Shown piece after piece: positions 49,289 to 58,277 of a stretch of 64,000 nt of DNA. Under the pieces are notes generated by a model. The model was not told the origin of the DNA, did no database searches, and saw nothing but the letters and a program-made list of their open reading frames with translations. The DNA is from DASUCS01 sp041166745 (GTDB lineage: Bacteria > Actinomycetota > Acidimicrobiia > Acidimicrobiales > JACDCH01): NCBI GenBank assembly GCA_041166745.1, contig JBEEGH010000011.1:66942-130941 (forward strand). The letters run 5' to 3'. How positions within the stretch are numbered: position 1 is the stretch's first letter; every line of letters begins with the position of its first letter. Made by a program: the position numbers and the translations under genes.

Positions 49289-49864
49289 GTGCCCATCCGT
49301 GTCGTCATCGCTGAAGACGAAGCGATCATCCGCCTCGATCTCAAAGAAACCCTCGAGGAGGAGGGGTATGAGGTCGTGGGTGAGACCGGTCGTGGAGACG
49401 AAGCCGTCGAGCTCGTCAAGCAGCACCAACCCGACCTCGCCATCCTCGACGTCAAGATGCCCGGCATGGACGGGCTCGAGGCGGCGAGCGCGATCACGGC
49501 CGACAAGCACGCGGCCGTGTTGATCCTCACGGCATTCAGTCAGCGCGATCTGATCGAGAAGGCGCGCGACGCCGGTGCGCTCGCGTACCTCGTGAAGCCG
49601 TTCCAGAAGAACGAGCTGATCCCCGCGGTGGAGGTTGCCCTCGGCCGGTTCCAGGAGATGAAGGCACTCGCCGACGAGAACCTGTCGCTGGCGGATCAAC
49701 TGGAGACGCGCAAGCTCGTCGACCGCGCCAAGGGCAAGCTCATGGATCACCACGAGATGGCGGAGTCCGATGCGTTCCGGTTCCTGCAGAAGACGGCGAT
49801 GGACACCCGCAGCACGCTGAAGGCGGTGGCCCAAGACGTCATCGATGGGAACCTCAAGCCCTGA
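49289..49864 (+). CDS. pdtaR: ANTAR-domain response regulator (PdtaR-like)
   Basis: 191 residues. The receiver has EDEAIIRLD, phosphoacceptor Asp in LAILDVKMPGMDG, LTAFSQ and YLVKPFQKNEL. The C-terminal ANTAR RNA-binding domain is 'LVDRAKGKLMDHHEMAESDAFRFLQKTAMDTR'. It acts by antitermination at paired hexaloop RNA hairpins when phosphorylated. The partner kinase PdtaS is not in the window. GTG start with a clear AGGAGA Shine-Dalgarno. Its order with polA and rpsA recalls M. tuberculosis Rv1626-Rv1629-Rv1630. Confidence 0.93.
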   Translation: MPIRVVIAEDEAIIRLDLKETLEEEGYEVVGETGRGDEAVELVKQHQPDLAILDVKMPGMDGLEAASAITADKHAAVLILTAFSQRDLIEKARDAGALAYLVKPFQKNELIPAVEVALGRFQEMKALADENLSLADQLETRKLVDRAKGKLMDHHEMAESDAFRFLQKTAMDTRSTLKAVAQDVIDGNLKP

Positions 49865-50552
49865 CTGGGTGCGTGAGCTCCGGCTGTCCGCAGAAGGACC
49901 GCCGTGGCTCACGATGGGTACGGCCCGCACGAGCGACACGCTCACCCCGCTCGAGGATCCGTCAGGGAAGCTGCGGCTGCTCTCGGAGCACCGTGATGAC
50001 GTGCTGGCGGCGACGAACGCCGACGTTCTCGCGCCGCTCGAACGGGCCGCGTTGCGCGTCGAGGAAGACCTGTGCGTGCTCGTCGACGGCTCGTTGGTCG
50101 CGGGCTGCGTCTGCTTTCCGTCGCACTGGCACCTCCGCAAGATGATCGGGCGGCCGCTCACCGACGTCCACGAACGCGTGCCGGGCTACGACACGGAGCT
50201 CGCGTCGCGAGTCGACTCGTTCTTGCGTCGCCTGACCACCGGAACGGTGGTCGGCCGGCGCAATTTCGCGATTCACGAACTTCCGGACCTGTTCGCGCCC
50301 GACGTACCGCCGACGATCGGCGTGCCGCCCGCCGAGCAGTGGTTGCGCTCCGAACGGCAAACGCTGCGCCGGCTCCCGCGGAGTGAGGCCGTGCTGTTCA
50401 CGATCCGCACGCAGCAGGTGCAGCTCCAGCACCTCGACGAGGAGACGCGCCGCAGGCTGGCGGCCCGCCTCAAAGCCGAGCCCACCGACCTCATCGGCTA
50501 CCGCGATCTCACCGATCGTCTACCGGCTCTCATCGACTGGCTCGACCCCTAG
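49845..50552 (+). CDS. DUF3445 protein (heme-dependent oxidative N-demethylase-like)
   Basis: 235 residues. 'LEDPSGKLRLLSEHRDDVLAA', CVCFPSHWHLRKMIGRPLTDVHERVPGY and 'VVGRRNFAIHELPDLF' match DUF3445, the family of heme-dependent N-demethylase alpha-like proteins. It overlaps the end of pdtaR by 20 bases. The catalytic assignment rests on family memory. Confidence 0.75.
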   Translation: MGTSSPDWVRELRLSAEGPPWLTMGTARTSDTLTPLEDPSGKLRLLSEHRDDVLAATNADVLAPLERAALRVEEDLCVLVDGSLVAGCVCFPSHWHLRKMIGRPLTDVHERVPGYDTELASRVDSFLRRLTTGTVVGRRNFAIHELPDLFAPDVPPTIGVPPAEQWLRSERQTLRRLPRSEAVLFTIRTQQVQLQHLDEETRRRLAARLKAEPTDLIGYRDLTDRLPALIDWLDP

Positions 50553-50555
50553 AGT
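50550..50555 (+). promoter_or_regulatory. Candidate -10 box TAGAGT, polA
   Basis: Eight bases before the GTG at 50564; overlaps the stop codon of the DUF3445 gene. Confidence 0.5.
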
Positions 50556-50563
50556 CAGAGCTC

Positions 50564-53260
50564 GTGGCGAAGATCATGTTGGTCGACGGGAACTCGCTGA
50601 CCTATCGCGCGTTTTTCGCCCTTCCGACCGACATCACGCTGGCCTCTGGGCAGGTCACGAACGCCGTCTACGGGTTCACGTCGATGCTGCTCAACCTGGT
50701 GCGCGACCATCAGCCCGACGGCATCGGCGTCGCCTTCGACCGGCCCGAGCCGACGTTCCGCCACGAGGCCGTCGCCGACTACAAGGCGAACAGGAACGCC
50801 GCGCCCGACATCCTCCGACAGCAGATGGGCCTCGTGCGCCAAGTCGTCGAGACGTTGCGCATCCCGATCATCGAAGCGCCGGGCTTCGAAGCCGACGACA
50901 TCATCGCAACGCTCGCGACGCAAGCACGAGATCAGGGCGACGACGTGCTGATCGTCACCGGTGACCGCGACGCGTACCAGCTCGTCGAGGATCCCTTGAT
51001 CAAGGTGCTGTACAACCGCCGAGGTGTGTCCGACTACGCGCTGTACGACGAGGCCGGGATCGAAGAGCGCACCGGTGTGCCGCCCAAGCTGTACACGCAG
51101 TACGCCGCGTTGCGGGGCGACCCCTCCGACAACCTCCCCGGTGTTCCCGGCGTGGGCGAGAAGACCGCCGCCAAGCTGATCGTCAACTACGGCGGGGTCG
51201 ATGGCATCTACGAGCATCTCGACGAGCAGACACCCAAGTTGCGGTTGAATCTCGCGGAGCACGAAGCGAAGGTGCGCAGCAACGTCGAGGTGATGCTGTT
51301 GCTGCGCGACGTGCCCCTCGAGGTGGCCCCGGACGGACTACGGCTGGAGCCCTTCGATCAAGAGGAGGTGCGCAAGCTCTTCGACTTCCTCGAGTTCCGC
51401 ACCCTGCAAGAACGCCTGGCAGAGGCGTTCGGCGACGTCGAGGGTGGCGCCGCGATCTCCGCGACCGCGGTGCTCGAGGCCGAGGTAGAGGAGATCGATT
51501 CCCCGCCGGAGGCAGTCAAGCTCCTCACGGACCTGCGCAACGGCACCGACGCGCTCGCGATCGAAGCCGCGTGGGACGGCCCAGAAGGGCGTAGCCCACT
51601 CGTCGGCCTCGCCGTCGTCGTCGACAGCGACAATGCGGAAACGCGTTGGCTGCCTCGAGAGGTGCTCGACGACGCCAAGGTGCGTGACGCGTTGCGGGCG
51701 CTCGTCGCCGAAGGCGGACGACCCATCGCCGCGCATGGTGCCAAGCCATTGATGCGAGCGCTGCTCGGGCAACTCGAGGCCGACCTGCGCACCCTGCAGC
51801 TCGACACCATGCTCGGCGCGTACCTGCTCGACCCGGCCGAGTCGCGCTACCTGCTCGCCGATCTCCTGCTGCGGTACGCCGCACTGGAGTTACCTCTCGG
51901 TGCGAACGGGCCGGGTGCTGGCGAACTTCAGCTCGACCTCGGTGGCGACAGCGTGCCCCCGTCGCTGGAAACAGCTCGGCGCGCTCTCGCTGTCGCCCGT
52001 CTTGTCGCACCGATCACGAACGCGCTCGACGCGCAGGGCTTGCGATCGCTGCACGACGACATCGAGGTTCCGCTCGTGCGCGTGCTCGCGCGTATGGAGA
52101 CGGTGGGGGTCGGTGTCGACGCCGCAGAGCTCAAGCACCTGAACGACACGCTCGCGGCGGAGTGCGAGGAGCTGACCCAGCTCATCCGTGAGGACGCGGG
52201 GGAGGACTTCAACGTGAACTCCACGCTGAAGTTGCGCGAGATCCTCTTCGACCGCCTCGGCTTGCAGCCACAGAAGAAGACGAAGACGGGCTACTCCACC
52301 GATGCGGCCTCGCTCGAGAAGCTCGCGGGGCAGCATCCGATCATCGATCACCTCCTGCGTTACCGAGAGGTCGAGAAGCTGCGCTCGACCTACGGCGAGG
52401 GGCTCCTCGGTGAGGTGCAGGCAGATGGTCGGATCCACGCGACGTTCAACCAGACCGTGGCGCGCACTGGCCGGCTGAGCTCTGATGCGCCGAACTTGCA
52501 CAACATCCCGGTGCGCAGCGAACTCGGACGCTCGTTCCGCAAGGCATTCATTCCGGCGCCCGGCTGCGAGCTACTGGTCGCCGACTACAACCAGATCGAG
52601 CTGCGCTGCATCGCGCATCTCACGGGCGACCCCGGGCTCGTCAGCGCGTTCGATTCGGGGGAGGACATCCACAACGCGACCGCGGCGCGCATCTTCAACG
52701 TCGACCCGGCGAAGGTGTCGATCGAGCAGCGCTCGAAGGCCAAGATGGTCTCGTTCGGCCTGGCCTACGGCATGGAGGCCTACGGCCTCGGTCAGCGCCT
52801 GAGCATTCCGACCGATGAAGCGCAAGTGATTCTCGATGCGTATTTCGTCGCGTTTCCGACAGTGAAGGCCTACATGGAGCAGACGGTGGCCGAGGCGCGG
52901 GAGCGGGGCTACACCGAGACGCTGTTCGGTCGCCGTCGCCTGATTCCGGAGCTTTCCTCCGGCAACTACCGCATTCGCCAGGCCGGCGAGCGGCAGGCGA
53001 TGAACGCCGGAATCCAGGGATTGGCCGCCGACATCTTCAAGGTGGCCCTCGTGCGGCTCGACAACGCACTCGAGGGCGAGGAGCTGAAGAGTCGGATCAT
53101 CTTGCAAGTACACGACGAAGTGCTGCTCGAAGTGCCGCCCGACGAGCACGACCATGCTGCGGATCTGACGCGGTCGGTCATGGGCGGGGCTGCCGAGCTA
53201 CGGGTACCTTTGGCCGTGAATCTGGCCTTCGGTGCGACGTGGGCGGATGCAAAGGGCTAG
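50564..53260 (+). CDS. polA: DNA polymerase I
   Basis: 898 residues. The 5' nuclease domain (about 1-300) has FDRPEPTFRHEAVADYKANR and VTGDRDAYQLV. A 3'-5' exonuclease-like domain (about 320-490) lacks the D-x-E of motif I (here LAIEAAWDG), so proofreading is probably lost, as in mycobacterial Pol I. The polymerase domain has motif A VADYNQIELR (Asp about 674), motif B RSKAKMVSFGLAYGM and motif C LQVHDEVLLEV (Asp about 850). Gap filling and Okazaki processing. Confidence 0.97.
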   Translation: MAKIMLVDGNSLTYRAFFALPTDITLASGQVTNAVYGFTSMLLNLVRDHQPDGIGVAFDRPEPTFRHEAVADYKANRNAAPDILRQQMGLVRQVVETLRIPIIEAPGFEADDIIATLATQARDQGDDVLIVTGDRDAYQLVEDPLIKVLYNRRGVSDYALYDEAGIEERTGVPPKLYTQYAALRGDPSDNLPGVPGVGEKTAAKLIVNYGGVDGIYEHLDEQTPKLRLNLAEHEAKVRSNVEVMLLLRDVPLEVAPDGLRLEPFDQEEVRKLFDFLEFRTLQERLAEAFGDVEGGAAISATAVLEAEVEEIDSPPEAVKLLTDLRNGTDALAIEAAWDGPEGRSPLVGLAVVVDSDNAETRWLPREVLDDAKVRDALRALVAEGGRPIAAHGAKPLMRALLGQLEADLRTLQLDTMLGAYLLDPAESRYLLADLLLRYAALELPLGANGPGAGELQLDLGGDSVPPSLETARRALAVARLVAPITNALDAQGLRSLHDDIEVPLVRVLARMETVGVGVDAAELKHLNDTLAAECEELTQLIREDAGEDFNVNSTLKLREILFDRLGLQPQKKTKTGYSTDAASLEKLAGQHPIIDHLLRYREVEKLRSTYGEGLLGEVQADGRIHATFNQTVARTGRLSSDAPNLHNIPVRSELGRSFRKAFIPAPGCELLVADYNQIELRCIAHLTGDPGLVSAFDSGEDIHNATAARIFNVDPAKVSIEQRSKAKMVSFGLAYGMEAYGLGQRLSIPTDEAQVILDAYFVAFPTVKAYMEQTVAEARERGYTETLFGRRRLIPELSSGNYRIRQAGERQAMNAGIQGLAADIFKVALVRLDNALEGEELKSRIILQVHDEVLLEVPPDEHDHAADLTRSVMGGAAELRVPLAVNLAFGATWADAKG

Positions 53261-53299
53261 GTCGATCGCAAGCGGTCTATCGAAGGACGAGGAAACAAC

Positions 53300-53539
53300 G
53301 TGTCGATGCCACCTCCGGAACATCTGCACATGGGCCAGCGGATGCCCGGCACGCTGTGGCGCGCCCTGCGACCGCTCCTGCTGATCGTCGTGGTCGTGGC
53401 GGTCGTCTTCACGTTGTTCTCGATCGGCGTCGCCATCGGAACGGCCGACAAGTGCGGTAGCCAGCACTTCAACACGAGCAAGGATTGGAACTACTTCCCG
53501 CCACGGTGGGATTGCACCGGTCCGCTCACTGGGAATTGA
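53300..53539 (+). CDS. Small single-pass membrane protein, 79 residues
   Basis: Not recognised. A His/Met-rich N-terminus (PPPEHLHMGQRMPG), one hydrophobic helix (PLLLIVVVVAVVFTLFSIGVA), then an outside tail with two Cys (DKCGSQHF ... WDCTGPL). GAGGA Shine-Dalgarno and GTG start. Its TGA overlaps the TTG of the methyltransferase (TTGA), so the pair is coupled. Confidence 0.7.
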   Translation: MSMPPPEHLHMGQRMPGTLWRALRPLLLIVVVVAVVFTLFSIGVAIGTADKCGSQHFNTSKDWNYFPPRWDCTGPLTGN

Positions 53540-54249
53540 ACGACCACTGGTTCGAGCCGCTGGCCGATCACCTCGGAGCGGCCTATTTGCGGTACTCGTT
53601 CACGAAGGGCACTGAGCAAGAAGTCGCGTTCCTGTTCGACGCGCTCGAGCTCCGACCCGGGATGCGTTTGCTCGACGTGGGTTGCGGGCCTGGACGACAC
53701 GCGCACCTGATGGCGGCGAGCGGCATCGAGGTCGTGGGCATCGACATCTCGCAGCGATTCATCGACATCGCCAACGAACGCGCGCCGAGCGGCGCGTCGG
53801 CGTCGTTCCGGCGTCTCGATGCCCGCCACCTGCCATTCGACGCTGAGTTCGATGCGGCGATCTCATTGTGCCAAGGGGCATTCGGGCTGGTCGGGCCGGG
53901 TGACGACGTCGACGTGTTGGCAGGCATCGCTCGAGCGTTGTGTCCTGCGGGCCGGTTCGCGGTCAGCGCGTTCTCGGCGTACTTCCAGGTCCGCTACCCG
54001 CAGGAGGCGGGAGTGTTCGACGTCCAGACCGGTGTGCACCACGAGCGCACGGTGTTGAAGAACGAGTCCGGGACCGAGGCGGACGCCGATCTGTGGACCA
54101 CCTGCTACACGGCTCGCGAGCTCCGTCTGCTCTGCGATCGCGCCGGCCTGCACGTCGATGCGGTCTGGTCGGTGGAGCCCGGTCGGTACGAGTGCCAGGT
54201 GCCGACGATCGAGACGCCGGAGTTGTTGGTGGTCGGCCGTAGAGCCTGA
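53536..54249 (+). CDS. Class I SAM-dependent methyltransferase
   Basis: 237 residues. Motif I is LLDVGCGPGRHAHLMAASG, VVGIDIS is motif II and 'FDAAISLCQGAFGLV' the post-II loop with the substrate-pocket Cys. Opens NDHWFEPLADHLGAAYLRYSFTKGTEQE. The TTG at 53536, inside the stop of the small membrane protein, is the best start. Substrate unknown. Located between polA and rpsA. Confidence 0.85.
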   Translation: MNDHWFEPLADHLGAAYLRYSFTKGTEQEVAFLFDALELRPGMRLLDVGCGPGRHAHLMAASGIEVVGIDISQRFIDIANERAPSGASASFRRLDARHLPFDAEFDAAISLCQGAFGLVGPGDDVDVLAGIARALCPAGRFAVSAFSAYFQVRYPQEAGVFDVQTGVHHERTVLKNESGTEADADLWTTCYTARELRLLCDRAGLHVDAVWSVEPGRYECQVPTIETPELLVVGRRA

Positions 54250-54323
54250 GGCCCTGCTGGTGGTACCTTTTTGGGCCGCTCAAATCGAGCGGGTACTCGA
54301 TCCTGTCATCAGAAGGCTCTTCC

Positions 54324-55787
54324 TTGTCCGACCAGACCCCCGACCTCGTTGCTGATGTTGCTTCCGAGGAATCCCCCGCAGAACCGCCCGCCGAGACGGT
54401 CGTCGAAGCCACCGCAGAAGCCCCTGTCGAAGCGAGCGTGACGACCGAAGCGCAGGAGCCGGACGCGGAACCCGCGTATGTGCCGCGGCAGGTGGTCGAA
54501 GACGACCTCGGCGGGATGTCACTCGAAGAGGCGTACGCCGCGTCGATGGTCGAGGTCGAAGACGGCCAGATCGTCGAAGGCACGGTCGTCAAAGTCGATC
54601 GCGACGAAGTGCTGCTGGACATCGGGTACAAGTCCGAAGGCGTCATCCCGGCGCGTGAGTTGTCGATCCGAAACGACGTCGACCCCTCCGAGATCGTCAG
54701 CCTCGGCGACAAGATCGAAGCGCTCGTCCTCCAGAAGGAAGACAAGGAAGGACGTCTCGTCCTTTCGAAGAAGCGGGCGCAATACGAGCGGGCTTGGGGC
54801 ACGATCGAGAAGATCAAGGAAGAAGACGGCATCGTCCGCGGTCCCGTCATCGAAGTCGTGAAGGGCGGACTCATCCTCGACATCGGGCTGCGCGGCTTCC
54901 TGCCGGCATCGCTCGTCGAGCTTCGCCGCGTGCGCGACCTCGCCCCGTACGTCGGGCGCAGCCTCGAAGCCAAGATCATCGAGCTCGACAAGAACCGCAA
55001 CAACGTCGTGCTGTCTCGCCGGGCATGGCTCGAAGAGACGCAGAAGGAACAGCGCGAAGACTTCCTCGCCAACTTGAAGCCGGGCGAAGTGCGCTCCGGC
55101 GTCGTGTCGAGCGTCGTGAACTTCGGTGCGTTCGTCGACCTCGGTGGCATGGACGGACTCATCCACGTGTCCGAACTGTCGTGGAAGCACGTCGACCATC
55201 CCGGCTCCGTCGTGGCGGTCGGCGACGAAGTCACCGTGCAGGTGCTCGACGTGGATCTCGACCGCGAGCGCATCAGCTTGTCGCTCAAGGCCACGCAACA
55301 AGATCCCTGGCAGGAGTTCGCCACCACGCACCGCGTGGGCGAGCTCGTCTACGGCCGGGTCACCAAGCTCGTGCCGTTCGGGTCGTTCGTCCAGGTGGGC
55401 GACGGCATCGAAGGTCTGGTGCACATCTCGGAGATGTCGGCGCATCACGTCGACCTTCCCGAGCAGGTGGTCACACCCGGCGAGGAGTTGTGGGTCAAGA
55501 TCATCGATCTCGACCTCGCTCGGCGTCGCATCAGCTTGTCGATCAAGCAGGCGGCCGAGGGCGGCGAGGTGGCCGAGGAGTACCGCGAGCACTTCGGTGA
55601 GCACGCGTACGACGACGAGGGCAACTACATCGGCCCCACGTACGACGCTTCGGCCATCGAATCGGCGTGGGAGGAGTACGAGAAGTCGGAGGGTGGCGAG
55701 CTCGGTACGACGCCCGAAATGCCGCAATCAGAGGCGGCCGACCACGCTCCGTCCCCGGAAGACGCCCCGGACGTCGACGCGGAGTAG
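54324..55787 (+). CDS. rpsA: 30S ribosomal protein S1
   Basis: 487 residues with four S1 RNA-binding repeats, as in actinobacteria. Repeat starts: GTVVKVDRDEVLLDIGYKSEG, 'GPVIEVVKGGLILDIGLRGF', 'GVVSSVVNFGAFVDLGGMDG' and 'GRVTKLVPFGSFVQVGDGIEG'. Low-complexity acidic/Pro-rich ends. TTG start with AGAAGG seven bases upstream. A further 74 bases back to the methyltransferase may hold the promoter. Confidence 0.97.
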   Translation: MSDQTPDLVADVASEESPAEPPAETVVEATAEAPVEASVTTEAQEPDAEPAYVPRQVVEDDLGGMSLEEAYAASMVEVEDGQIVEGTVVKVDRDEVLLDIGYKSEGVIPARELSIRNDVDPSEIVSLGDKIEALVLQKEDKEGRLVLSKKRAQYERAWGTIEKIKEEDGIVRGPVIEVVKGGLILDIGLRGFLPASLVELRRVRDLAPYVGRSLEAKIIELDKNRNNVVLSRRAWLEETQKEQREDFLANLKPGEVRSGVVSSVVNFGAFVDLGGMDGLIHVSELSWKHVDHPGSVVAVGDEVTVQVLDVDLDRERISLSLKATQQDPWQEFATTHRVGELVYGRVTKLVPFGSFVQVGDGIEGLVHISEMSAHHVDLPEQVVTPGEELWVKIIDLDLARRRISLSIKQAAEGGEVAEEYREHFGEHAYDDEGNYIGPTYDASAIESAWEEYEKSEGGELGTTPEMPQSEAADHAPSPEDAPDVDAE

Positions 55788-56018
55788 CCGCGTCTCCCCC
55801 AATCGGGATTTTTCCGGAAGCCCACTCAGTTTCCGGGTCCGACCGGCCGATCTGATGCTGCGGAGCCACGCGAGTGGTCCCCCGTTTCGACGCCCCCTGG
55901 CCCCTACGATGTCGCAGGGTTTGGGGGGAGAAGGTGTACCGAGGTGTCGTAAGGGAACGCGCGGCGTCACCGCGTTGACCTCCACGCATCGCGGGTTCAT
56001 GTTGGTCCTAGGAATGAG
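55788..56018 (+). other. 231-base intergenic region between rpsA and cpaB
   Basis: Longest gene-free stretch. Holds a weak hairpin CCGGAA (55814-55819) / TTCCGG (55831-55836) after a T-rich tract, possibly the rpsA end, and a TACGAT (55905-55910) that could be a -10 for the pilus operon. From there to cpaB is a GA-rich, structured-looking leader of about 100 bases. I see no riboswitch class that fits. Confidence 0.4.
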
Positions 56019-57008
56019 GTGGGTGTGAGCTCTCGCAGAACGTTGATCCTGATCGCGGCAGTGGTCGTCGGTGCCCTGTCCGCGTTTCTCGTCTTCAACT
56101 ACGTCAACAGCGCTGACGACCGAGCCCGCGGCAACGCGCGCCAGGTGCAGGTGCTGAAGGTCGCGAAGGACATCGGGAAAGGTCTGACCGGTCGCGAGGC
56201 GTTGGCACAGGGTGCGCTCGTCCCCGCGAACATCCCTGCGGAGTTCAAGCCGGTCACGGCAATCGTCGACTCGAGCATCATCCAGGACAAGGTGGCCGTG
56301 GCCAACTACACCACCGGTCAGATCCTCGTCGACGGGATGTTCGCCGACCAGGTCGAGAGCCAGATCACCTTTGCCGGACGCGTGCCGAACGACTGCGCAC
56401 CGCCGAACTCCGTCGGTTCGACCTCGGGGAACCCGGTTCCTTGTGTCGGCATCACGATCTCGGTCGACCAGACCAGAGGCGTTGCCGGCGTGATCGTCCC
56501 CGGCGACTTCGTCAACATCCTCATCGTGCCGGAGACGACTTACTGCAAGACCCCGGATGACGCTGGCAAGATCACGGTCGAAGCTCCGAAGGGTGGTGTC
56601 ATCTCCAAGTCCGATCAAGGACAGGTCGCGCAGGGCCAAGCGCTCGACGGCGGCACCAACGTCTGTAACCCGGCGCGTGTCCTCTTCCAAAAGGCCAAGG
56701 TGCTCTTCGTCGACAGGACGGCAGTGCCCCAGCCGGGTGAGGTCACTGCGACCGGCACCAACACGGCCACCGCAACCGGTGCGGCACAGACCACGGTGAA
56801 CACGGGGCTCATCACGCTCGAGGTTCCCGCCTCGGCCGCCTTGCTGATCGCCTCGGTCGATCCGTCCGAGTTCTACCTGACGCTGTTGCCACAGGACTAC
56901 AGCCCCGAGCTGATCCAGAAGGTCGAGCCCTTCCCGACCGTCCTGCCCGGCGAAGATAGGACCCAACTCACGCCTTATGGCCCTCTGGGCTTCCAAGGGC
57001 AGAAGTAG
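56019..57008 (+). CDS. cpaB: Tad/Flp pilus assembly protein CpaB (RcpC)
   Basis: 329 residues. One N-terminal TM (RRTLILIAAVVVGALSAFLVFNYV), a SAF/AFP-like domain ('VLVAKDIGKGLTGREALAQGALVPANIPAEF' style) and the RcpC domain with ITISVDQTRGVAGVIVPGDFVNIL. The long Asn/Thr-rich insertions carry four Cys. Starts GTG 56019 or 56025 after GAGGTGG. First gene of the cpaB-E-F-tadB-C unit. Confidence 0.88.
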   Translation: MGVSSRRTLILIAAVVVGALSAFLVFNYVNSADDRARGNARQVQVLKVAKDIGKGLTGREALAQGALVPANIPAEFKPVTAIVDSSIIQDKVAVANYTTGQILVDGMFADQVESQITFAGRVPNDCAPPNSVGSTSGNPVPCVGITISVDQTRGVAGVIVPGDFVNILIVPETTYCKTPDDAGKITVEAPKGGVISKSDQGQVAQGQALDGGTNVCNPARVLFQKAKVLFVDRTAVPQPGEVTATGTNTATATGAAQTTVNTGLITLEVPASAALLIASVDPSEFYLTLLPQDYSPELIQKVEPFPTVLPGEDRTQLTPYGPLGFQGQK

Positions 57009-57025
57009 CCAGTTAGACAGGACAC

Positions 57026-58246
57026 ATGAGCTTCTTTCTCGGTGACGACGAACCTGCAGGTCGCGACGACCCGCCGCTGACCAGCCATGGCAGCGGTCCG
57101 GGTGCCGCGGTCGCGGTCGTTGATGCCGACCAGGCGGTGCGTAGCCGCCTGGCCATGCAACTCGGCGACTTCGCTGTGCCGGTTGCGAGCATCGAGGCCC
57201 TCCGCGAACGTCTCACTGGTATCCCGCTCGTGGCCGTGCTCGGTCCGTCATGTGCGCTGCCCGACGGCATCATCGCCGCCGAGAAGCTCATCGCCGACCG
57301 CCCCGAGATCGGAGCGATCCTCATCGCTCCGGAGCTCTCGACCGACCTGTTCCGCCAAGCGTTGCGCGCCGGCATCCGTGATGTGTTGCCGGCACCGGTC
57401 GACACCACGCAGCTTTCGGAAGCGGTGCGGCGTGTGGTCGAGACGCTCGCGTCGTCGCGCGCTCCGGCGCCGCAGGGTTACACCGAACCAACCGGCGAGC
57501 TCGGCCATGTGATCACCGTGTTCTCGACGAAGGGCGGCGCTGGCAAATCCGTCATCGCCGCGAACCTCGCGGTGGTCCTCGCTCGTCGCAGCGAGCGTCC
57601 GGTGGTCCTCGTCGATGCTGATCTGCAGTTCGGTGACATCGCGGTGATGCTCAAGCTCGCCCCGCAACACACGATCGTCGACGCCGTCGGTTCGATCGAT
57701 CGACTGGATGCGTCGCTGTTGCAGAACTTGCTCGTGAAGCACGAGCCGTCGGGTGTCTTCGTGCTGCCGGCACCGCTCGAGCCTGCGTTCGCCGACCAGA
57801 TCGGGGCCGACGAGATGGTGCGCATCGTGGAGATGCTGCGCACGTTCTCCGACTTCGTCGTCGTCGACACGCCGGCCTACTTCAACGACGTCGTGCTCGG
57901 GCTCATCGAGGTGAGCGACGACGTGTTGCTCGTGGCCGGCATGGACATCCCGAACATCAAGAACGTCAAGATCGGTCTGCAGACGCTTCGTCTGCTCAAC
58001 ACCCCGATGTCGAAGTTGCGTCTCGTCCTCAATCGCGCGAATTCGAAGGTGAAGCTCGACGTCGGCGAGGTCGAGCGCACGCTCCAGGTGAAGGCCGACT
58101 GTCTGATTCCGAGCGACGTCGTCGTGCCGCAGTCGGTCAACAAGGGTGCCCCGGTGGTGCTCGATGCTCCGAAGTCGGGTGTTGCTCGAGCCATCGAGCA
58201 ACTGGCCGACCTGTTCACGGTTGACGCCAAGAAGAAGCGCCGGTAG
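57026..58246 (+). CDS. cpaE: Tad pilus localisation ATPase CpaE/TadZ
   Basis: 406 residues. An N-terminal receiver-like domain (AVVDADQAVRSRLAMQL...) lacks the phosphoacceptor Asp (the strand reads LVAVLGPSCA). The MinD/ParA ATPase domain has deviant Walker A FSTKGGAGKSVIAANLA (about 167-183), LVDADLQFGDIA and VVDTPAYFND. Polar targeting of the pilus machine is the known role. Good Shine-Dalgarno (AGGA). Confidence 0.92.
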   Translation: MSFFLGDDEPAGRDDPPLTSHGSGPGAAVAVVDADQAVRSRLAMQLGDFAVPVASIEALRERLTGIPLVAVLGPSCALPDGIIAAEKLIADRPEIGAILIAPELSTDLFRQALRAGIRDVLPAPVDTTQLSEAVRRVVETLASSRAPAPQGYTEPTGELGHVITVFSTKGGAGKSVIAANLAVVLARRSERPVVLVDADLQFGDIAVMLKLAPQHTIVDAVGSIDRLDASLLQNLLVKHEPSGVFVLPAPLEPAFADQIGADEMVRIVEMLRTFSDFVVVDTPAYFNDVVLGLIEVSDDVLLVAGMDIPNIKNVKIGLQTLRLLNTPMSKLRLVLNRANSKVKLDVGEVERTLQVKADCLIPSDVVVPQSVNKGAPVVLDAPKSGVARAIEQLADLFTVDAKKKRR

Positions 58247-58277
58247 GCGGAATGCGACAGGGTGAGGAGAACGTGAC

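Noticed and set aside
55838..56018. Cyclic-di-GMP riboswitch before the Tad operon
   Set aside because: GA-rich structured leader made this tempting, but the conserved GEMM-I core and tetraloop receptor sequences are not present in order.
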